A DNA stretch of 64,000 nt from Candidatus Calescibacterium sp. (lineage in GTDB: Bacteria; Calescibacteriota; Calescibacteriia; Calescibacteriales; Calescibacteriaceae), in contig JANXBU010000012.1 in assembly GCA_025060505.1 (NCBI GenBank), forward strand, positions 1 through 64,000, read 5' to 3'. Below are positions 18,470-28,672 of this stretch, piece by piece (positions within the stretch are counted from its first letter, which is position 1; each line of letters starts with the position of its first letter). The notes beneath the pieces were generated by a model. That model saw nothing but the letters and a program-made list of their open reading frames with translations. It searched no databases and had not been told where the DNA came from. Both the position numbers and the translations under genes were made by a program.

Positions 18470-18911
18470 ATCAAATTATTAATCATCTCTGAGTAATTTT
18501 TCAAGGATCTATATGCCTCAAATAAACAGAGTTCGGCTTTGCTGACGCGATAAATTCTAATTGATTCAAAAAAATTATGTATATCTATTTACATTATTAG
18601 ATATTTCAATGATTTTGTAAAAATCTTTGTCAGTCTCATCATTTTAATTTCTCGGTAGAGCGATGAAAAATTCCTGGCGGTTTTGATTTATTGAATCCAT
18701 AATATGAACTCAATGTGATTCCTAAATATTTTTCTCAGGGAAAAAAAGATTTTCGCAACAAAACGGAAGTTTTTTTATCTCATTTTCTTGAGCTCAATAC
18801 AAACAGATTCGTAAAACAGATTATTGCACTCTGCTAGTTTTTCTGTTGTAAAAGTTGAATAATATAAAACTCAAAATTTTTAAGACAGTTCTACATAAGA
18901 AAAGTAATCTT
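18470..18911. other. intergenic stretch, no gene seen
   Basis: About 440 AT-rich bases with no convincing frame on either strand, no GC-rich fold and no repeat. It holds the upstream region of the PNPOx-like gene and the 3' end of the secretin gene. Confidence 0.35.
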
Positions 18912-20024
18912 CTACTCCAAAATAGAAGGAGTAAGAAAGACGGCTATTTCTCTTTTTTCTTTGCTCCTCTTGTAGTTTTTGAAGAGAAATCCTATAATTG
19001 GAACAGAAGATAAAATCGGAACTCCTTCATAAGATTCACCATTTGTCTCAATAATTATACCACCTATCCCAACGGTTTGTTTTTCTTGAACTATTATTTT
19101 GGATAAAATCTCGTTTCTTGATATAGATGGAATTCCTCTTGCTGAAACCACCTCGAAGGTTGGGAAATTCTTTGAAATTTTTAACTCCAAAACTATTTTT
19201 TTGTCATCCGAAACTTTTGGAGTTACTTCAAGAGACAAAAACGCATCATAAAATAGAGTGTTTATAGCAAACTGTGTTGATACATCATATGGTACAGAAA
19301 TCCCTTGTCTTATTTCTGCTTTCTCACCATCTGTTGTCAATATTTTTGGAGATGAAAGGGTTTTAGCTTCTCCCTTTTGTTCAAGCATACCTATTATATA
19401 CTCTATCTTTTCTGTTCCGATCATAATTTGAGCTTTGCCTCCAGAAAAATTGAATCCTCCTTCAAAGTCTCCCGCCGCAAATTTCAGAAAATTCCCAAGT
19501 TCATAAGCTCCTCTTGTTGTAAGCTCAACAATCTTTGCTTCTATAAGTACCTGCTTTGGTATCCTGTCTATTTCCTGAATAACCTTCTCTGCAATATTTA
19601 TTTTCTCCTCCTCTCCTTCAAGGAATATAATGTTCGTATGAATAAGAGATGTTCTGACACCAATTTGAGATATTGCATCAACTATATTCTTTGGCGGATA
19701 AAAACGAAGTTTGACAATTCTTGAACCTCTGAATTTTGACTTCGGAACAACTACCAAATTTCCTTCTAATTCTACAAAAGATATACCAGCTACATCTTCC
19801 AAAATCTTCTTTAAATTCTCAAAACTTGTTCTTATTCTCAGAGATACCTTTCCCGTGATATCAGGGGACACTATTATGTTTTTCTTCTGAACCTTTGATA
19901 TAATTATGAGAACATCTTTTATATCAGCATTTGAAGCAAATAGAAATATATCTTGCGCCAGAGCATTTTTCACAATGAACATAAGAAAAATGAAAAAGAG
20001 AAAAAGTCTTATTGAACATAACAT
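18912..20024 (-). CDS. short secretin (type IV pilus PilQ / type II GspD family)
   Basis: 370 residues, short for PilQ. A signal peptide (LFLFFIFLMFIVKNALAQ) is followed by the STN/N0-like domain (ASNADIKDVLIIIS...NIIVSPDITGKVSLRI) and one N1-like domain ending in VLIEAKIVELT. The secretin channel domain follows: LSSPKILTTDGEKAEIRQG, TPKVSDDKKIVLELKI and VGIGGIIIETNGESYEGVPILSSVP with the terminal KREIAVFLTPSIL. It should form the outer-membrane pore for type IV pili or DNA uptake. No pilMNOP genes adjoin it; pilD is 4 kb away, pilin and comEC are 28-30 kb away. Missing are the AMIN and extra N domains of typical PilQ. Confidence 0.85.
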   Translation of the reverse strand: MLCSIRLFLFFIFLMFIVKNALAQDIFLFASNADIKDVLIIISKVQKKNIIVSPDITGKVSLRIRTSFENLKKILEDVAGISFVELEGNLVVVPKSKFRGSRIVKLRFYPPKNIVDAISQIGVRTSLIHTNIIFLEGEEEKINIAEKVIQEIDRIPKQVLIEAKIVELTTRGAYELGNFLKFAAGDFEGGFNFSGGKAQIMIGTEKIEYIIGMLEQKGEAKTLSSPKILTTDGEKAEIRQGISVPYDVSTQFAINTLFYDAFLSLEVTPKVSDDKKIVLELKISKNFPTFEVVSARGIPSISRNEILSKIIVQEKQTVGIGGIIIETNGESYEGVPILSSVPIIGFLFKNYKRSKEKREIAVFLTPSILE

Positions 20025-20274
20025 ATCAGATAAAAATCGGATTTATCAGTTTTTTGTTGTATCTCGGTTGAATTTAAATTCCAAAAATTCTATAGCAGGT
20101 ATATTGAGGAATAGCAAAATATATAATGGAATTCAAGAAATTCCTAACAGTTCGATTATCTCAATTTCTTGGCAAATAATCTAACCAAAGATCGTTTAAC
20201 CAAAGGATCAACAAAGAAATATCAAAGAAACCTTCAAATCCTTCAAATTAAGCAAATGTATCTTATTTCATTGA

Positions 20275-20907
20275 TCACAAAATCTTTCTGGTCCGATGCA
20301 AAAGATTTTCAAGAATTTTCTGATCTACAATATTTTCTCTGGGATCATCAAAGCTCACCACTATCTTTTTATCTTTTATCAGGAATACAGATGCAACAGC
20401 TACAAAAGGTCGTATTTTTTCGAAGAAGTTATTCAATTTTGGATTAAATGGTTTTATTCCATCTGAATCATCATGTATCACACCCTCTGGAAATATGAAA
20501 AAGTAGAATTCACCAGGCCTTTGGTTCAATATATTTATCGTTTTGACAATTGATCTTATTCTTTCTTCCTTCGTCTTAAAAGGTAGTGTGAAAGCAAGCT
20601 TTGAGAAGAAAGGAAAGGTATGAAATTCTTCCATCCATATCATTATTCTTCTATCTTTGAACAATGTTTTTCTCAATCTGTTCAATATATGAACATCATA
20701 GTAGTAAAAATGATTCGCGTAAATCACAACTTTCTGACCTCTGAATCTGTCGAATTTCGGATCATTTAATACAAAGAACTCACCAAGTTTTTTGAACTGA
20801 ATTTCCAAAAAAAGATCAATGAAGAAAGCTGGATAAAATCTTGTATCCTTCGGAGCATATTTTGAAAATAACTCCTGAAAAAGTTTCCAGTTCATATCTG
20901 CCACCAA
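20275..20907 (-). CDS. PlsC-like glycerolipid acyltransferase
   Basis: 210 residues. The HX4D acyltransferase motif appears as NHFYYYD (about 72-78), and the second motif as FIFPEGV (about 137-143), with Gly-Val in place of the common Gly-Thr. Between them, IMIWMEEFHTFPFFSKLAF matches the substrate-pocket region. These enzymes acylate lysophospholipids or related acceptors at the membrane. The protein is short and lacks a clear N-terminal membrane helix. It follows korB by 12 bases on the same strand and may be the last gene of korA-korB-plsC-like. Confidence 0.65.
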   Translation of the reverse strand: MVADMNWKLFQELFSKYAPKDTRFYPAFFIDLFLEIQFKKLGEFFVLNDPKFDRFRGQKVVIYANHFYYYDVHILNRLRKTLFKDRRIMIWMEEFHTFPFFSKLAFTLPFKTKEERIRSIVKTINILNQRPGEFYFFIFPEGVIHDDSDGIKPFNPKLNNFFEKIRPFVAVASVFLIKDKKIVVSFDDPRENIVDQKILENLLHRTRKIL

Positions 20908-20919
20908 TGAGTATTCACA

Positions 20920-21783
20920 TCAGCACAAGAAATCTCGTAGAGATTCTGATATGTCTGTTATATTACCATCTATTTTTGCTGGAAAAGAATTTTTTGGATA
21001 GCTCTGTAAAATCTCCTCATATCTCTGGTCATAAGATTCTCTCTGAACTTGATAGAAGACACCTATCCATAAGTTTTCTGTATCAAGAGCGTATTTCATT
21101 GCTTCACTGATGTTATCTCTTTCATATTCCGGAAGATTCTTTATTCTTTGTAGGTAACTTTCTTTTGTGTCAACAGTGTTGAAGGTTGGACAAGGTTGTA
21201 GAACATCTATAAAAGCAATACCTCTGTGCAAAACAGCCTGCTTTATTAGGTCTTTCAGATGCTTCACATTGTATGCAAAAGATCTTGCAACGAAAGTATA
21301 TCCAGCAGAAATAGAAATTGCAATCGGATTTATACTATCATTTATGTTCGGGAGTTTAAGAGATTTAGGTTGAGCTTTTCTTTTTAAAGTTGGGGAAGCC
21401 TGTCCTTTCGTCAGTCCATACACTCCATTGTTGTGAACTATGTAGGTTATATCGGGATTCCTTCTTCCGGCATTTACAAAGTGTCCTATTCCTATTCCAT
21501 ACGCATCTCCGTCACCACTTATTGCGATAACATTTAAAGATGGGTTTGCCATCTTTGCACCTATTGCAAAAGGTAGTGGTCTTCCGTGGAGTGTATGTAT
21601 TCCGTATGAGTTTATATAGTGCGGGGTCTTACCAGAGCAACCTATACCAGAAAATATAGCTGTGTTCCACGGTGGAATTTCAAGCTCTGCCAGAGCCTGC
21701 ATTATAGATTGTAATATTCCAAAATCTCCACATCCCGGACACCAATCTGATTCATAATCCGATTTATATAATTCTTTCTGCAT
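20920..21783 (-). CDS. korB: 2-oxoacid:ferredoxin oxidoreductase, beta subunit
   Basis: 287 residues, the usual size. Binds thiamin diphosphate and an Fe-S cluster: CPGCGDFG (about 16-23) and IGCSGKT carry cluster Cys, and GDGDAYGIGIGHFVNAGRR followed by VHNN is the ThDP/Mg motif. GLTKGQASPT is characteristic of the 2-oxoacid:ferredoxin group. With KorA it oxidatively decarboxylates a 2-oxoacid to acyl-CoA, reducing ferredoxin. The ATG has a strong Shine-Dalgarno (AAAGGAGG, complement of 21788-21800) and lies 21 bases after korA. Whether 2-oxoglutarate or another oxoacid is the substrate cannot be decided. Confidence 0.9.
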   Translation of the reverse strand: MQKELYKSDYESDWCPGCGDFGILQSIMQALAELEIPPWNTAIFSGIGCSGKTPHYINSYGIHTLHGRPLPFAIGAKMANPSLNVIAISGDGDAYGIGIGHFVNAGRRNPDITYIVHNNGVYGLTKGQASPTLKRKAQPKSLKLPNINDSINPIAISISAGYTFVARSFAYNVKHLKDLIKQAVLHRGIAFIDVLQPCPTFNTVDTKESYLQRIKNLPEYERDNISEAMKYALDTENLWIGVFYQVQRESYDQRYEEILQSYPKNSFPAKIDGNITDISESLRDFLC

Positions 21784-21804
21784 ATTTATACCTCCTTTTA
21801 TATT

Positions 21805-23658
21805 TTATTTACCAGATGTAAGAACGATTCTTTTTTCAGCTTTGCGATCGAGTATTTTACCAAAAGCATAAACGAGATCATCCCAGGACATCGGGCGACC
21901 GTTCCATTTTAGAACAAAATAATCAAAGAACTCCCCAGTTTTTTCTGTTATCAAAGATGCAAGCTGCGCAGTATAATTCTGCTCCACAGCTATTTTTATT
22001 CTACCAGATATGTATTTTTTTATAAGACTTGAATCGAGCGGATGAATCATTTTGACCTGAACAAACAGGAATTTGTCCGCAAACTCCTCCATAGCAGAAA
22101 TTATGCCACCTTTTGTTGAGCCCCAGCTTACAATTACAAATTCTGAATTCGGGTTACCAAAAACTGAAACCTTCTGTTCATCTGGTGTCTCCTCCACAAT
22201 TTGTTCAAGTTTCTTCATTCTTTTTTCGTGCATCTTTGTTCTGTTTTCTGGGTCTTCCGTAATATGGCCGTATTCATCGTGCTCATCTCCAGTGTTCCAG
22301 AAAACAAACCCGGGATATCCTAATGGTATTCTTGGAGAAACATAGTCTTTTCTATCCGAAGGAAGCTCAAACCTTTTGAATTTGCTGACTTTTACGGGTA
22401 GATCCTTTAGCAAATGATCGCCATTGGGAACCTTTGAATCAAATTTTCCTCTCTGTATTTTGAATTTTGTCATATCTGGTTGTGGTATAGTTCTCACACT
22501 GTTTGCAATGAATTTATCTTCAATGACCACAACAGGTAGCTGATATTTTTCTGCTATGTTGAAAGCTTCGGCAGTTATATACATTGCTTCCTCTATATCT
22601 CCCGGAGCAAGAATAACTCTTGGAAATTCTCCGTGACCCGCATTTATTGCGAATTTGAGATCAGCCTGCTCATGTCTGGTAGGAAGACCAGTTGATGGAC
22701 CACCTCTTTGATAGTTTATTATCACAACTGGAACCTCGTTCATTCCAGCCCACCCCATACCCTCCGCCATAAGAGAAAATCCGGGACCGGATGATGAAGT
22801 AGCTGCTCTGGCTCCCCCAAGAGATGCACCAATTGACATAAGCAATGCAGCTATCTCATCTTCTGCCTGAATCACAACAAAATCATATCTCTTCGCAAGG
22901 GATTCAAGAAACTCACTTTCATCTGTTGCCGGAGTTATCGGATAATAAGTCTGAAATCTACAACCTGCGATTATTTTTCCAAATGCAGTAGCCTGAGTGC
23001 CTGTTAAAATAACTCTTGACTGGGTTCTCTTTATTTCCGGAGCTTTTATCGGAAATTTAGAAGAAAACATTTTTCCTATTTCGTATCCTTTCATACCAGC
23101 ATATTTATTTGGCTCAAGAACTTTTCTGCGCTTGCCCACAAAAATGTAGTCCATAGACTTTTCAATAAAATGCGATGGAAGTTCCAGAATTCCTCCTGAT
23201 GCAAAAACGCTTATTGAATTTCTCATTACATCTAATTTCTTTAAATCCCCAAGCCCAAACTTCTCCGATGTCTCAGCTATTATCTTTCTGTATGGCACTG
23301 GAACCATCAGAAGATTCTTCGATTTTATGTAGTCGCTGTATTTTGATATGTCGGTTTCCTCATCGTATATAACAGCTCCACCATCTGCAACATCTTCTAT
23401 ATGAGTTCTCAAAGTTCTTTCCTCAAAAGAGACCAGAACATCTATTTTATCTCTGAACGTGCCTACATCTTTATCTGAAACCGTGACAACAAAGTATGAA
23501 TGCTCACCAATTATATTTGAGTGATATTCTCTTTTACCAAATACCCAATAACCGGCATATGCACAGGAACGAGCAAAAGAGTTAGCAGATGTATCTACTC
23601 CTGTACCCTGTGGTCCACCTATAAGCCAAGTAAATATCATTATATAAAATTTATGCAT
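21805..23658 (-). CDS. korA: 2-oxoacid:ferredoxin oxidoreductase, fused gamma-alpha subunit
   Basis: 617 residues. The N-terminal 190 residues are the gamma domain (WLIGGPQGTGVDTSANSFAR), fused to the alpha domain with the CoA/substrate loop YPITPATDESEF (about 240-251) and the QAEDEIAALLMSIGASLGGAR segment. This gamma-alpha fusion is the two-subunit form common in archaea and anaerobic bacteria. The start may be the ATG at 23658 or the second ATG at 23640 (MIFTWLIGG), which fits homologues better; neither has a good ribosome site. No delta (ferredoxin-like) subunit is encoded here, so electrons must go to a separate ferredoxin. Confidence 0.92.
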   Translation of the reverse strand: MHKFYIMIFTWLIGGPQGTGVDTSANSFARSCAYAGYWVFGKREYHSNIIGEHSYFVVTVSDKDVGTFRDKIDVLVSFEERTLRTHIEDVADGGAVIYDEETDISKYSDYIKSKNLLMVPVPYRKIIAETSEKFGLGDLKKLDVMRNSISVFASGGILELPSHFIEKSMDYIFVGKRRKVLEPNKYAGMKGYEIGKMFSSKFPIKAPEIKRTQSRVILTGTQATAFGKIIAGCRFQTYYPITPATDESEFLESLAKRYDFVVIQAEDEIAALLMSIGASLGGARAATSSSGPGFSLMAEGMGWAGMNEVPVVIINYQRGGPSTGLPTRHEQADLKFAINAGHGEFPRVILAPGDIEEAMYITAEAFNIAEKYQLPVVVIEDKFIANSVRTIPQPDMTKFKIQRGKFDSKVPNGDHLLKDLPVKVSKFKRFELPSDRKDYVSPRIPLGYPGFVFWNTGDEHDEYGHITEDPENRTKMHEKRMKKLEQIVEETPDEQKVSVFGNPNSEFVIVSWGSTKGGIISAMEEFADKFLFVQVKMIHPLDSSLIKKYISGRIKIAVEQNYTAQLASLITEKTGEFFDYFVLKWNGRPMSWDDLVYAFGKILDRKAEKRIVLTSGK

Positions 23659-23868
23659 CTTCTTTTTGTTTTTACAATGTCCCGAAATTATGAAAAATCA
23701 AAAACACTCTGAGAGTTTTTCATTCTTACATCATCCACTGAAAATTGAAGTCTGAAAAAAATTTATTCTGAGATGGGATTCCTTAGGATCTCAAAAAACA
23801 AAACCTGATAGGCTAAAATTTAAAAATTTCAAAATTACCTTCAGGGCAAATACTATTTGTTTAATCAG

Positions 23869-24687
23869 ATGACAGAAAACCTTAAAGATTTTTTTTCTCT
23901 AATATCATATGCATTTTCGGAAATTTTTTATGGAAGCTGTGTAAATCTGGTGATGATCTTGGCCTTTCTATGGGGGATCATCTGGGGATCTTTTGGAGGA
24001 ACAATTTTGTACAGATCAATTCACAACATATCAATCATTCAGCCACATTTTTCATTTTGTCCAAATTGCAAAAGAAAACTCAAATGGTTTCATAACATAC
24101 CTTTGTTAAGTTACATAATTCTTCAAGGTAAGTGTGCGTACTGCAAGAAAAAGATAGAAATAACATATTTTATATCCGAACTGCTTTCAGGAATCGTAGG
24201 TATATTCTGTGCTATCTTTTCAGAATCATTCATAGATTTTCTCGGTATGTTTTTTTTTGTCTGGGGAATACTTATAGCTTCAATATCCGATGTGAAGTTT
24301 CTTCTGGTTCCTCTTTTGAGCGTGCTTTTTTCCTCTCTTGGAGCCATTATAAAGATTGTTGAAACAAAAGATATTATGAACTCAGCTTTTGGTGCAGCAT
24401 TTGGAGCCGGGAGCTTTCTTTTTATAAAAATAGCTTACAAACTTGTAAGAAAAAGAGAAGGACTTGGTGAAGGTGATGTTATATTTATGATACCCGTTGG
24501 ATTGTATCTTGGTCTATTTGGAACTATACTCTCACTTGTTTTTTCCTCTTTTCTCGGAGGGTTAACCGGAACAATCACAACAGTCATTTCAAAGAGAAAA
24601 GAATTTCCCTTTATACCTTTCATATTCATCTCTGTTGTTATGGTGATTGTTATCAAAAAGACTTTTCCTAACTTTTCATTTTTGTGA
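23869..24687 (+). CDS. pilD: type IV prepilin peptidase / N-methyltransferase
   Basis: About 272 residues from the ATG at 23869; a TTG at 23857 in the same frame would add four residues. It is a multi-pass membrane aspartyl protease that cleaves and methylates pilins. The cytoplasmic zinc domain has two Cys pairs (CPNC and CAYC), typical of full-length PilD. The catalytic Asp residues are in IASISDVKFLLVP and GEGDVIFM. GSFGGTILYR near the start matches the GSFLNVxxxR motif. The nearby sppA-like gene, 23 bases on, is probably in the same operon. Its likely substrate is the pilin at 50.3 kb. Confidence 0.92.
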   Translation: MTENLKDFFSLISYAFSEIFYGSCVNLVMILAFLWGIIWGSFGGTILYRSIHNISIIQPHFSFCPNCKRKLKWFHNIPLLSYIILQGKCAYCKKKIEITYFISELLSGIVGIFCAIFSESFIDFLGMFFFVWGILIASISDVKFLLVPLLSVLFSSLGAIIKIVETKDIMNSAFGAAFGAGSFLFIKIAYKLVRKREGLGEGDVIFMIPVGLYLGLFGTILSLVFSSFLGGLTGTITTVISKRKEFPFIPFIFISVVMVIVIKKTFPNFSFL

Positions 24688-24710
24688 CTACAAATATATA
24701 AATTCAAGTC

Positions 24711-26216
24711 GTGCTTTTTCCATCAAAAAGAGAAAAGAATGTGCTGTATATTGAAATCTCCGGCTTTATTCCTAAGTTGAAAGGAATACAAGACATAATA
24801 TCAAAAAGACCATCTTTTTTAGACATTGTAGATTCAATAATAAAAAAAGGCAGAAAGTCATACGGAATTTTTGCCGATATATCTTCATCTAATCTAACGC
24901 TTTCTGATGCATGGGAGATAAAGAAAGCCATAGAAATAGTTAAAAGGTATGGAGTAAAAACAGTAGCGTATCTCAGAGATGGTGGAATACCTGAGGTATT
25001 TCTTTCTGAATCTTTTGATAGAGTTTATACACCTGAGAACGCGTATTTCTTTCTTGTCGGATTTTCAGCGACTTTAAATACTTTTGGAGAGTTTTTCAGA
25101 AAAATAAAGATAAAGATTGAAAGTGTCAAAAGCGGTAAGCTGAAATCAATACCAGAACTTCTGACAAAATCCGAGGTTCCAGATGATATAAAAAAAGATG
25201 TTAAAAGAACTATCTCCGAAATCTACGAGACACTATCTGAGGAAACAAGAAAATTTTCAGCACAGATATTTCTGAAAGGAATATTATCATCAAAGGAGCT
25301 AATGCTAAATGGAGTAGTTGATGCAATAACAAAAGAACCTGCAACAGAAATAATCAAAAAGGAATTTGGTTCCAAAGAAGTTGAACACATAAGAAAACCC
25401 ATACAAATTGTGAGTCTTAAAAGAGGCAAGACAGCCGCAATAATAAATATGTCTGGAATAATATCAGAAAATCCATCGCCCAATTTCATAAGTCTCTCGA
25501 GGTACTCAGATGTTATAAACAGAGTCAATGAAGATAAAAATGTAGAGACGGTCATAATAAGAATAAATTCAAGAGGAGGAGATGCAACAGTTTCGGAGAT
25601 CATAGAAGAGAAAATCAAGAGTATAAAAAAAACCAAAATTCTTTCTGTATCTTCAATAGCTGCGTCCGGGGGCTATCTCATATCGCTTGGTTCACCAAAA
25701 ATATTTTCTACCCCATTTTCTCTGATAGGGTCAATTGGAGTATTTCTGATAAAACCATACATAGGAGAGCTCACATCAACCATAGGAATAAACACAGAAA
25801 TGATCAGCAAAGGAGATTACTCAACAATGCTCTCACCGTACAAAGAACTTTCCCAGAAAGAAAAAACAGCACTGGAGAACCTCGTGAAAGAAGAGCATGA
25901 GAAGTTCATAAAACTTGTTGCAGAATCAAGAAGAATCCCAGAGGAAAATGTGAGAAAAATAGCAGATGGCTCTGTTTTCGTTGGCAAAAAATCAAAAGAA
26001 CTCAAACTTGTAGATGACATAAAATCAATATCAGAAATAATTCATGAAATAACCGATAGCTACCATATAGAAGAATATCCGAAAATATCAGTTTTTGACT
26101 TTATGAGAATAGGTACGCTTGAAAATATTTTAAATTCGCAAGATATACAATTTCTTTCAAAAATCGCAAGAGAAAAAATCTCTCTACTTTCTTATCTACC
26201 TATAGATTTTGTCTGA
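24711..26216 (+). CDS. sppA: signal peptide peptidase SppA-like, two-domain (67-kDa type)
   Basis: 501 residues from a GTG. Two crotonase-like S49 domains: the N-terminal half has the loop GKLKSIPELLTKSEVPDD where the 67-kDa enzymes carry the catalytic Lys, and the C-terminal half has IIRINSRGGDAT and the nucleophile Ser in SSIAASGGYLISLG. That SGGY signature and the following SLIGSIGV are diagnostic. It would digest signal peptides at the membrane, but no N-terminal membrane anchor is visible, unlike E. coli SppA, so membrane attachment is unclear. No Shine-Dalgarno is seen before the GTG. Confidence 0.82.
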   Translation: MLFPSKREKNVLYIEISGFIPKLKGIQDIISKRPSFLDIVDSIIKKGRKSYGIFADISSSNLTLSDAWEIKKAIEIVKRYGVKTVAYLRDGGIPEVFLSESFDRVYTPENAYFFLVGFSATLNTFGEFFRKIKIKIESVKSGKLKSIPELLTKSEVPDDIKKDVKRTISEIYETLSEETRKFSAQIFLKGILSSKELMLNGVVDAITKEPATEIIKKEFGSKEVEHIRKPIQIVSLKRGKTAAIINMSGIISENPSPNFISLSRYSDVINRVNEDKNVETVIIRINSRGGDATVSEIIEEKIKSIKKTKILSVSSIAASGGYLISLGSPKIFSTPFSLIGSIGVFLIKPYIGELTSTIGINTEMISKGDYSTMLSPYKELSQKEKTALENLVKEEHEKFIKLVAESRRIPEENVRKIADGSVFVGKKSKELKLVDDIKSISEIIHEITDSYHIEEYPKISVFDFMRIGTLENILNSQDIQFLSKIAREKISLLSYLPIDFV

Positions 26217-26449
26217 TCTATAAATATTGTAAATCGTAGGATTTGCAAAGCTTAAAACGAAAAAATAAATAGTTCGCTCCTTCACAAAAAATTCTCTGTA
26301 TAAAAAATCAACTCTTTAAAAATAAGTGAAGTTCCATCATTGCAACAAAACTGATCAGAAAATATAACAACTTCCGCAATCGGACAAAACAAAATCATCA
26401 AACAAGAAACCAAAAGAATGTATGGAACAACATTTTTAAAATTAAAAAA

Positions 26450-27517
26450 GTGAAGAGCTCTTTAATCATACTTTCAGTTCTTTTTCTAACCTTCATTGGT
26501 CTGATATTCATACTGAATATAACATACATAAGAAATCCAGCAGATCCATACATTTATGTGAAAAAGCAGGCAATAGGAGTTCTGGTAGGTTTATCTCTTA
26601 TGTTTCTTTCTACTCAAATAAAAATTGAGCTGATCAGAAAAATTTCTCCTATACTCGTTTTGATAGTTTTTGTTTCTCTAATACTAACACTCTTCATTGG
26701 AAAAGGGCCAGGTGTCAAAAGATGGATAACCTTTCCCGGATTTTCCATACAACCTTCTGAATTTTTGAAAGTTGTGTTACCTGTGTTTCTTGCGAACATA
26801 GCTCTAAAAATAAAACAAGATGGAGAACTTGATTTTTCTAAAACAATAACAGTATTTTTGATAGGTGCCATAGTATCCTTTCCTATAGCTTTACAGCCAG
26901 ATTTTGGTAATTTCGCATTCTGTATACTCATAACTCTCTTCACCTTGTTTATAGTTGGTGCAAAAATAAGATATCTTTTGCTGATCTCTTCTCCAACAAT
27001 AGCTGGTTTAATTTTTCTTGCAATTATATCACCATACAGACTCAAAAGATTACTTGTCTTTCTTGATCCATGGAAAGATCCGCAAGGTAGTGGGTACCAG
27101 ATAATACAATCTATGATCTCTTATTCTTCTGGGGGAATTACTGGCAAAGGTATAGGAGATGGTATACAAAAACTTTTCTTTCTTCCTTCATCTCATACAG
27201 ACTTTATAATCTCTGTTATAGCCGAGGAACTCGGAGTAATAGGTATAATCACAATAATAACTGCTTTATCTGTAATAACAATTGTCGGATTCACATCCGC
27301 TCTGAAGATGAAGGATGAATTCGCAAGATCATTAGCAGCATCACTCACTTTCTGCATAACTTTTCAAGCTCTGTTCAACCTACTTGTCACAGTCGGATTA
27401 GTTCCAACAAAGGGACTTACATTTCCTTTTGTAAGCTACGGAGGATCATCTGTTATAGCAAGCTTCCTATGTGCAGGTCTGTTAGTTTCTGTAATATCAA
27501 AAAATCAAAATAACTGA
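26450..27517 (+). CDS. ftsW: SEDS peptidoglycan polymerase, FtsW/RodA family
   Basis: 355 residues from a GTG, with about ten membrane helices. Family motifs: WITFPGFSIQPSEFLKV, LQPDFGNF, SGGITGKGIGDG with LPSSHTDFIISVIAEELG, and PTKGLTFPFVSYGGSS. The Asp in the large periplasmic loop region and the PTKGLTFPF form favour FtsW over RodA, but no division gene flanks it and a partner PBP is not seen. It polymerises glycan strands from lipid II. Confidence 0.85.
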   Translation: MKSSLIILSVLFLTFIGLIFILNITYIRNPADPYIYVKKQAIGVLVGLSLMFLSTQIKIELIRKISPILVLIVFVSLILTLFIGKGPGVKRWITFPGFSIQPSEFLKVVLPVFLANIALKIKQDGELDFSKTITVFLIGAIVSFPIALQPDFGNFAFCILITLFTLFIVGAKIRYLLLISSPTIAGLIFLAIISPYRLKRLLVFLDPWKDPQGSGYQIIQSMISYSSGGITGKGIGDGIQKLFFLPSSHTDFIISVIAEELGVIGIITIITALSVITIVGFTSALKMKDEFARSLAASLTFCITFQALFNLLVTVGLVPTKGLTFPFVSYGGSSVIASFLCAGLLVSVISKNQNN

Positions 27518-27729
27518 ACAAATTCTAACAAAAACAGATTAGGTTATTTTTACATCAGAAATTTCAAATACTCTCTTTGGAAAAATCATATCTAACAATA
27601 TCTTATGAACGTGGCAAACCAACAATTTACACCAGACTGAGAAAAAGCTAATTCTATCAAAGCACGAAATCAGAACAATCAACGAAATACACAAAACAAA
27701 TCACAAAAATTAAGAGTGAACATAAAATC

Positions 27730-27759
27730 TTGAATCTTGCGAAAAGAGGGAAATTTATA
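27730..27759 (+). promoter_or_regulatory. possible promoter of rplA
   Basis: TTGAAT at 27730-27735 and TTTATA at 27754-27759 are 18 bases apart and lie about 30 bases before the rplA ATG. A strong Shine-Dalgarno GGGAGG follows at 27778-27783. The short leader could also hold the L1 autoregulatory site, but no fold is clear. Confidence 0.4.
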
Positions 27760-27789
27760 TTAGCATTTAAAAACTAAGGGAGGAACGAA

Positions 27790-28494
27790 ATGAGAGGTAA
27801 AAGATACCAAGAGAATTTAAAGTTGGTAGATAGAACCAAGAGATATGTTATATCTGAGGCTTTACAGACACTCAAAAAATTGAAGGTAAAATTTGATGAG
27901 ACAGTAGAAGTTCATGTAAAACTTGGAATAGATCCAAAGAGAACAGATCAGGCTGTAAGAGGAAGCATAGTACTACCACATGGAACTGGCAAAACAAAAA
28001 GAATCATGGTTATAACCAAAGGAGAAAAATTGAAAGAGGCAACTCAAGCAGGTGCAGATGAAGTAAAAGACGAATCATTTATAAAGGAGATACTTGAAAA
28101 GAAAGAGGCACCAAACGTTGATGTTATAATTGCAACACCGGATGTTATGGGAGAACTATCCAAGGCTGGGAAGATATTAGGGCCAAAGGGTCTTATGCCG
28201 AACCCAAAATCTGGAACACTAACAACAGACATAAAGAAAGCAGTAGAAGATGCCAAAAAAGGAATGGTTGAGGTAAAAACAGACAAAGGTGGCTGCATAC
28301 ATGCTCCTTGCGGAAAGATAAGTTGGGAACTCGAAAAATTGGAAGAAAATATTGAGAATTTTGTTAAAACTCTTGTATCCATGAAACCCCCAACAGCAAA
28401 GGGAAATTTCATTCAATCTGTCACAATAGCAACAACTCATAGCCCCGGCGTTAAAATAGATGTGAATTCGCTATTCAAGAAAAAAACAAAGTAA
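27790..28494 (+). CDS. rplA: 50S ribosomal protein L1
   Basis: 234 residues, full length. Recognisable L1 segments: MRGKRYQENLKLVDR at the start, VKLGIDPKRTDQAVRG, LPHGTGKTKRI, DVIIATPDVMGELSKAGKILGPKGLMPNPKSGT and VEVKTDKGGCIHAPCGK. L1 binds 23S rRNA at the L1 stalk and usually represses its own operon. The start has a strong Shine-Dalgarno. Unusually, neither rplK upstream nor rplJ-rplL downstream is present: it stands alone between ftsW and the convergent dapL. Confidence 0.97.
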   Translation: MRGKRYQENLKLVDRTKRYVISEALQTLKKLKVKFDETVEVHVKLGIDPKRTDQAVRGSIVLPHGTGKTKRIMVITKGEKLKEATQAGADEVKDESFIKEILEKKEAPNVDVIIATPDVMGELSKAGKILGPKGLMPNPKSGTLTTDIKKAVEDAKKGMVEVKTDKGGCIHAPCGKISWELEKLEENIENFVKTLVSMKPPTAKGNFIQSVTIATTHSPGVKIDVNSLFKKKTK

Positions 28495-28672
28495 ATTCTC
28501 CCGACCACTTGTTTATATTCCTTGATATGTCCGCTACAAAGCCTCAGACCAAGCAAATAGTTGAGCTACTATTTACTTAAAAAATTATGAACAAAGATTA
28601 TTTTGAAACAAGATTCTTCAAGGAAAAAGTTTTTGAAAGCTTTGTTATTCCCTTTGTTATTCTTTTAAGAGA

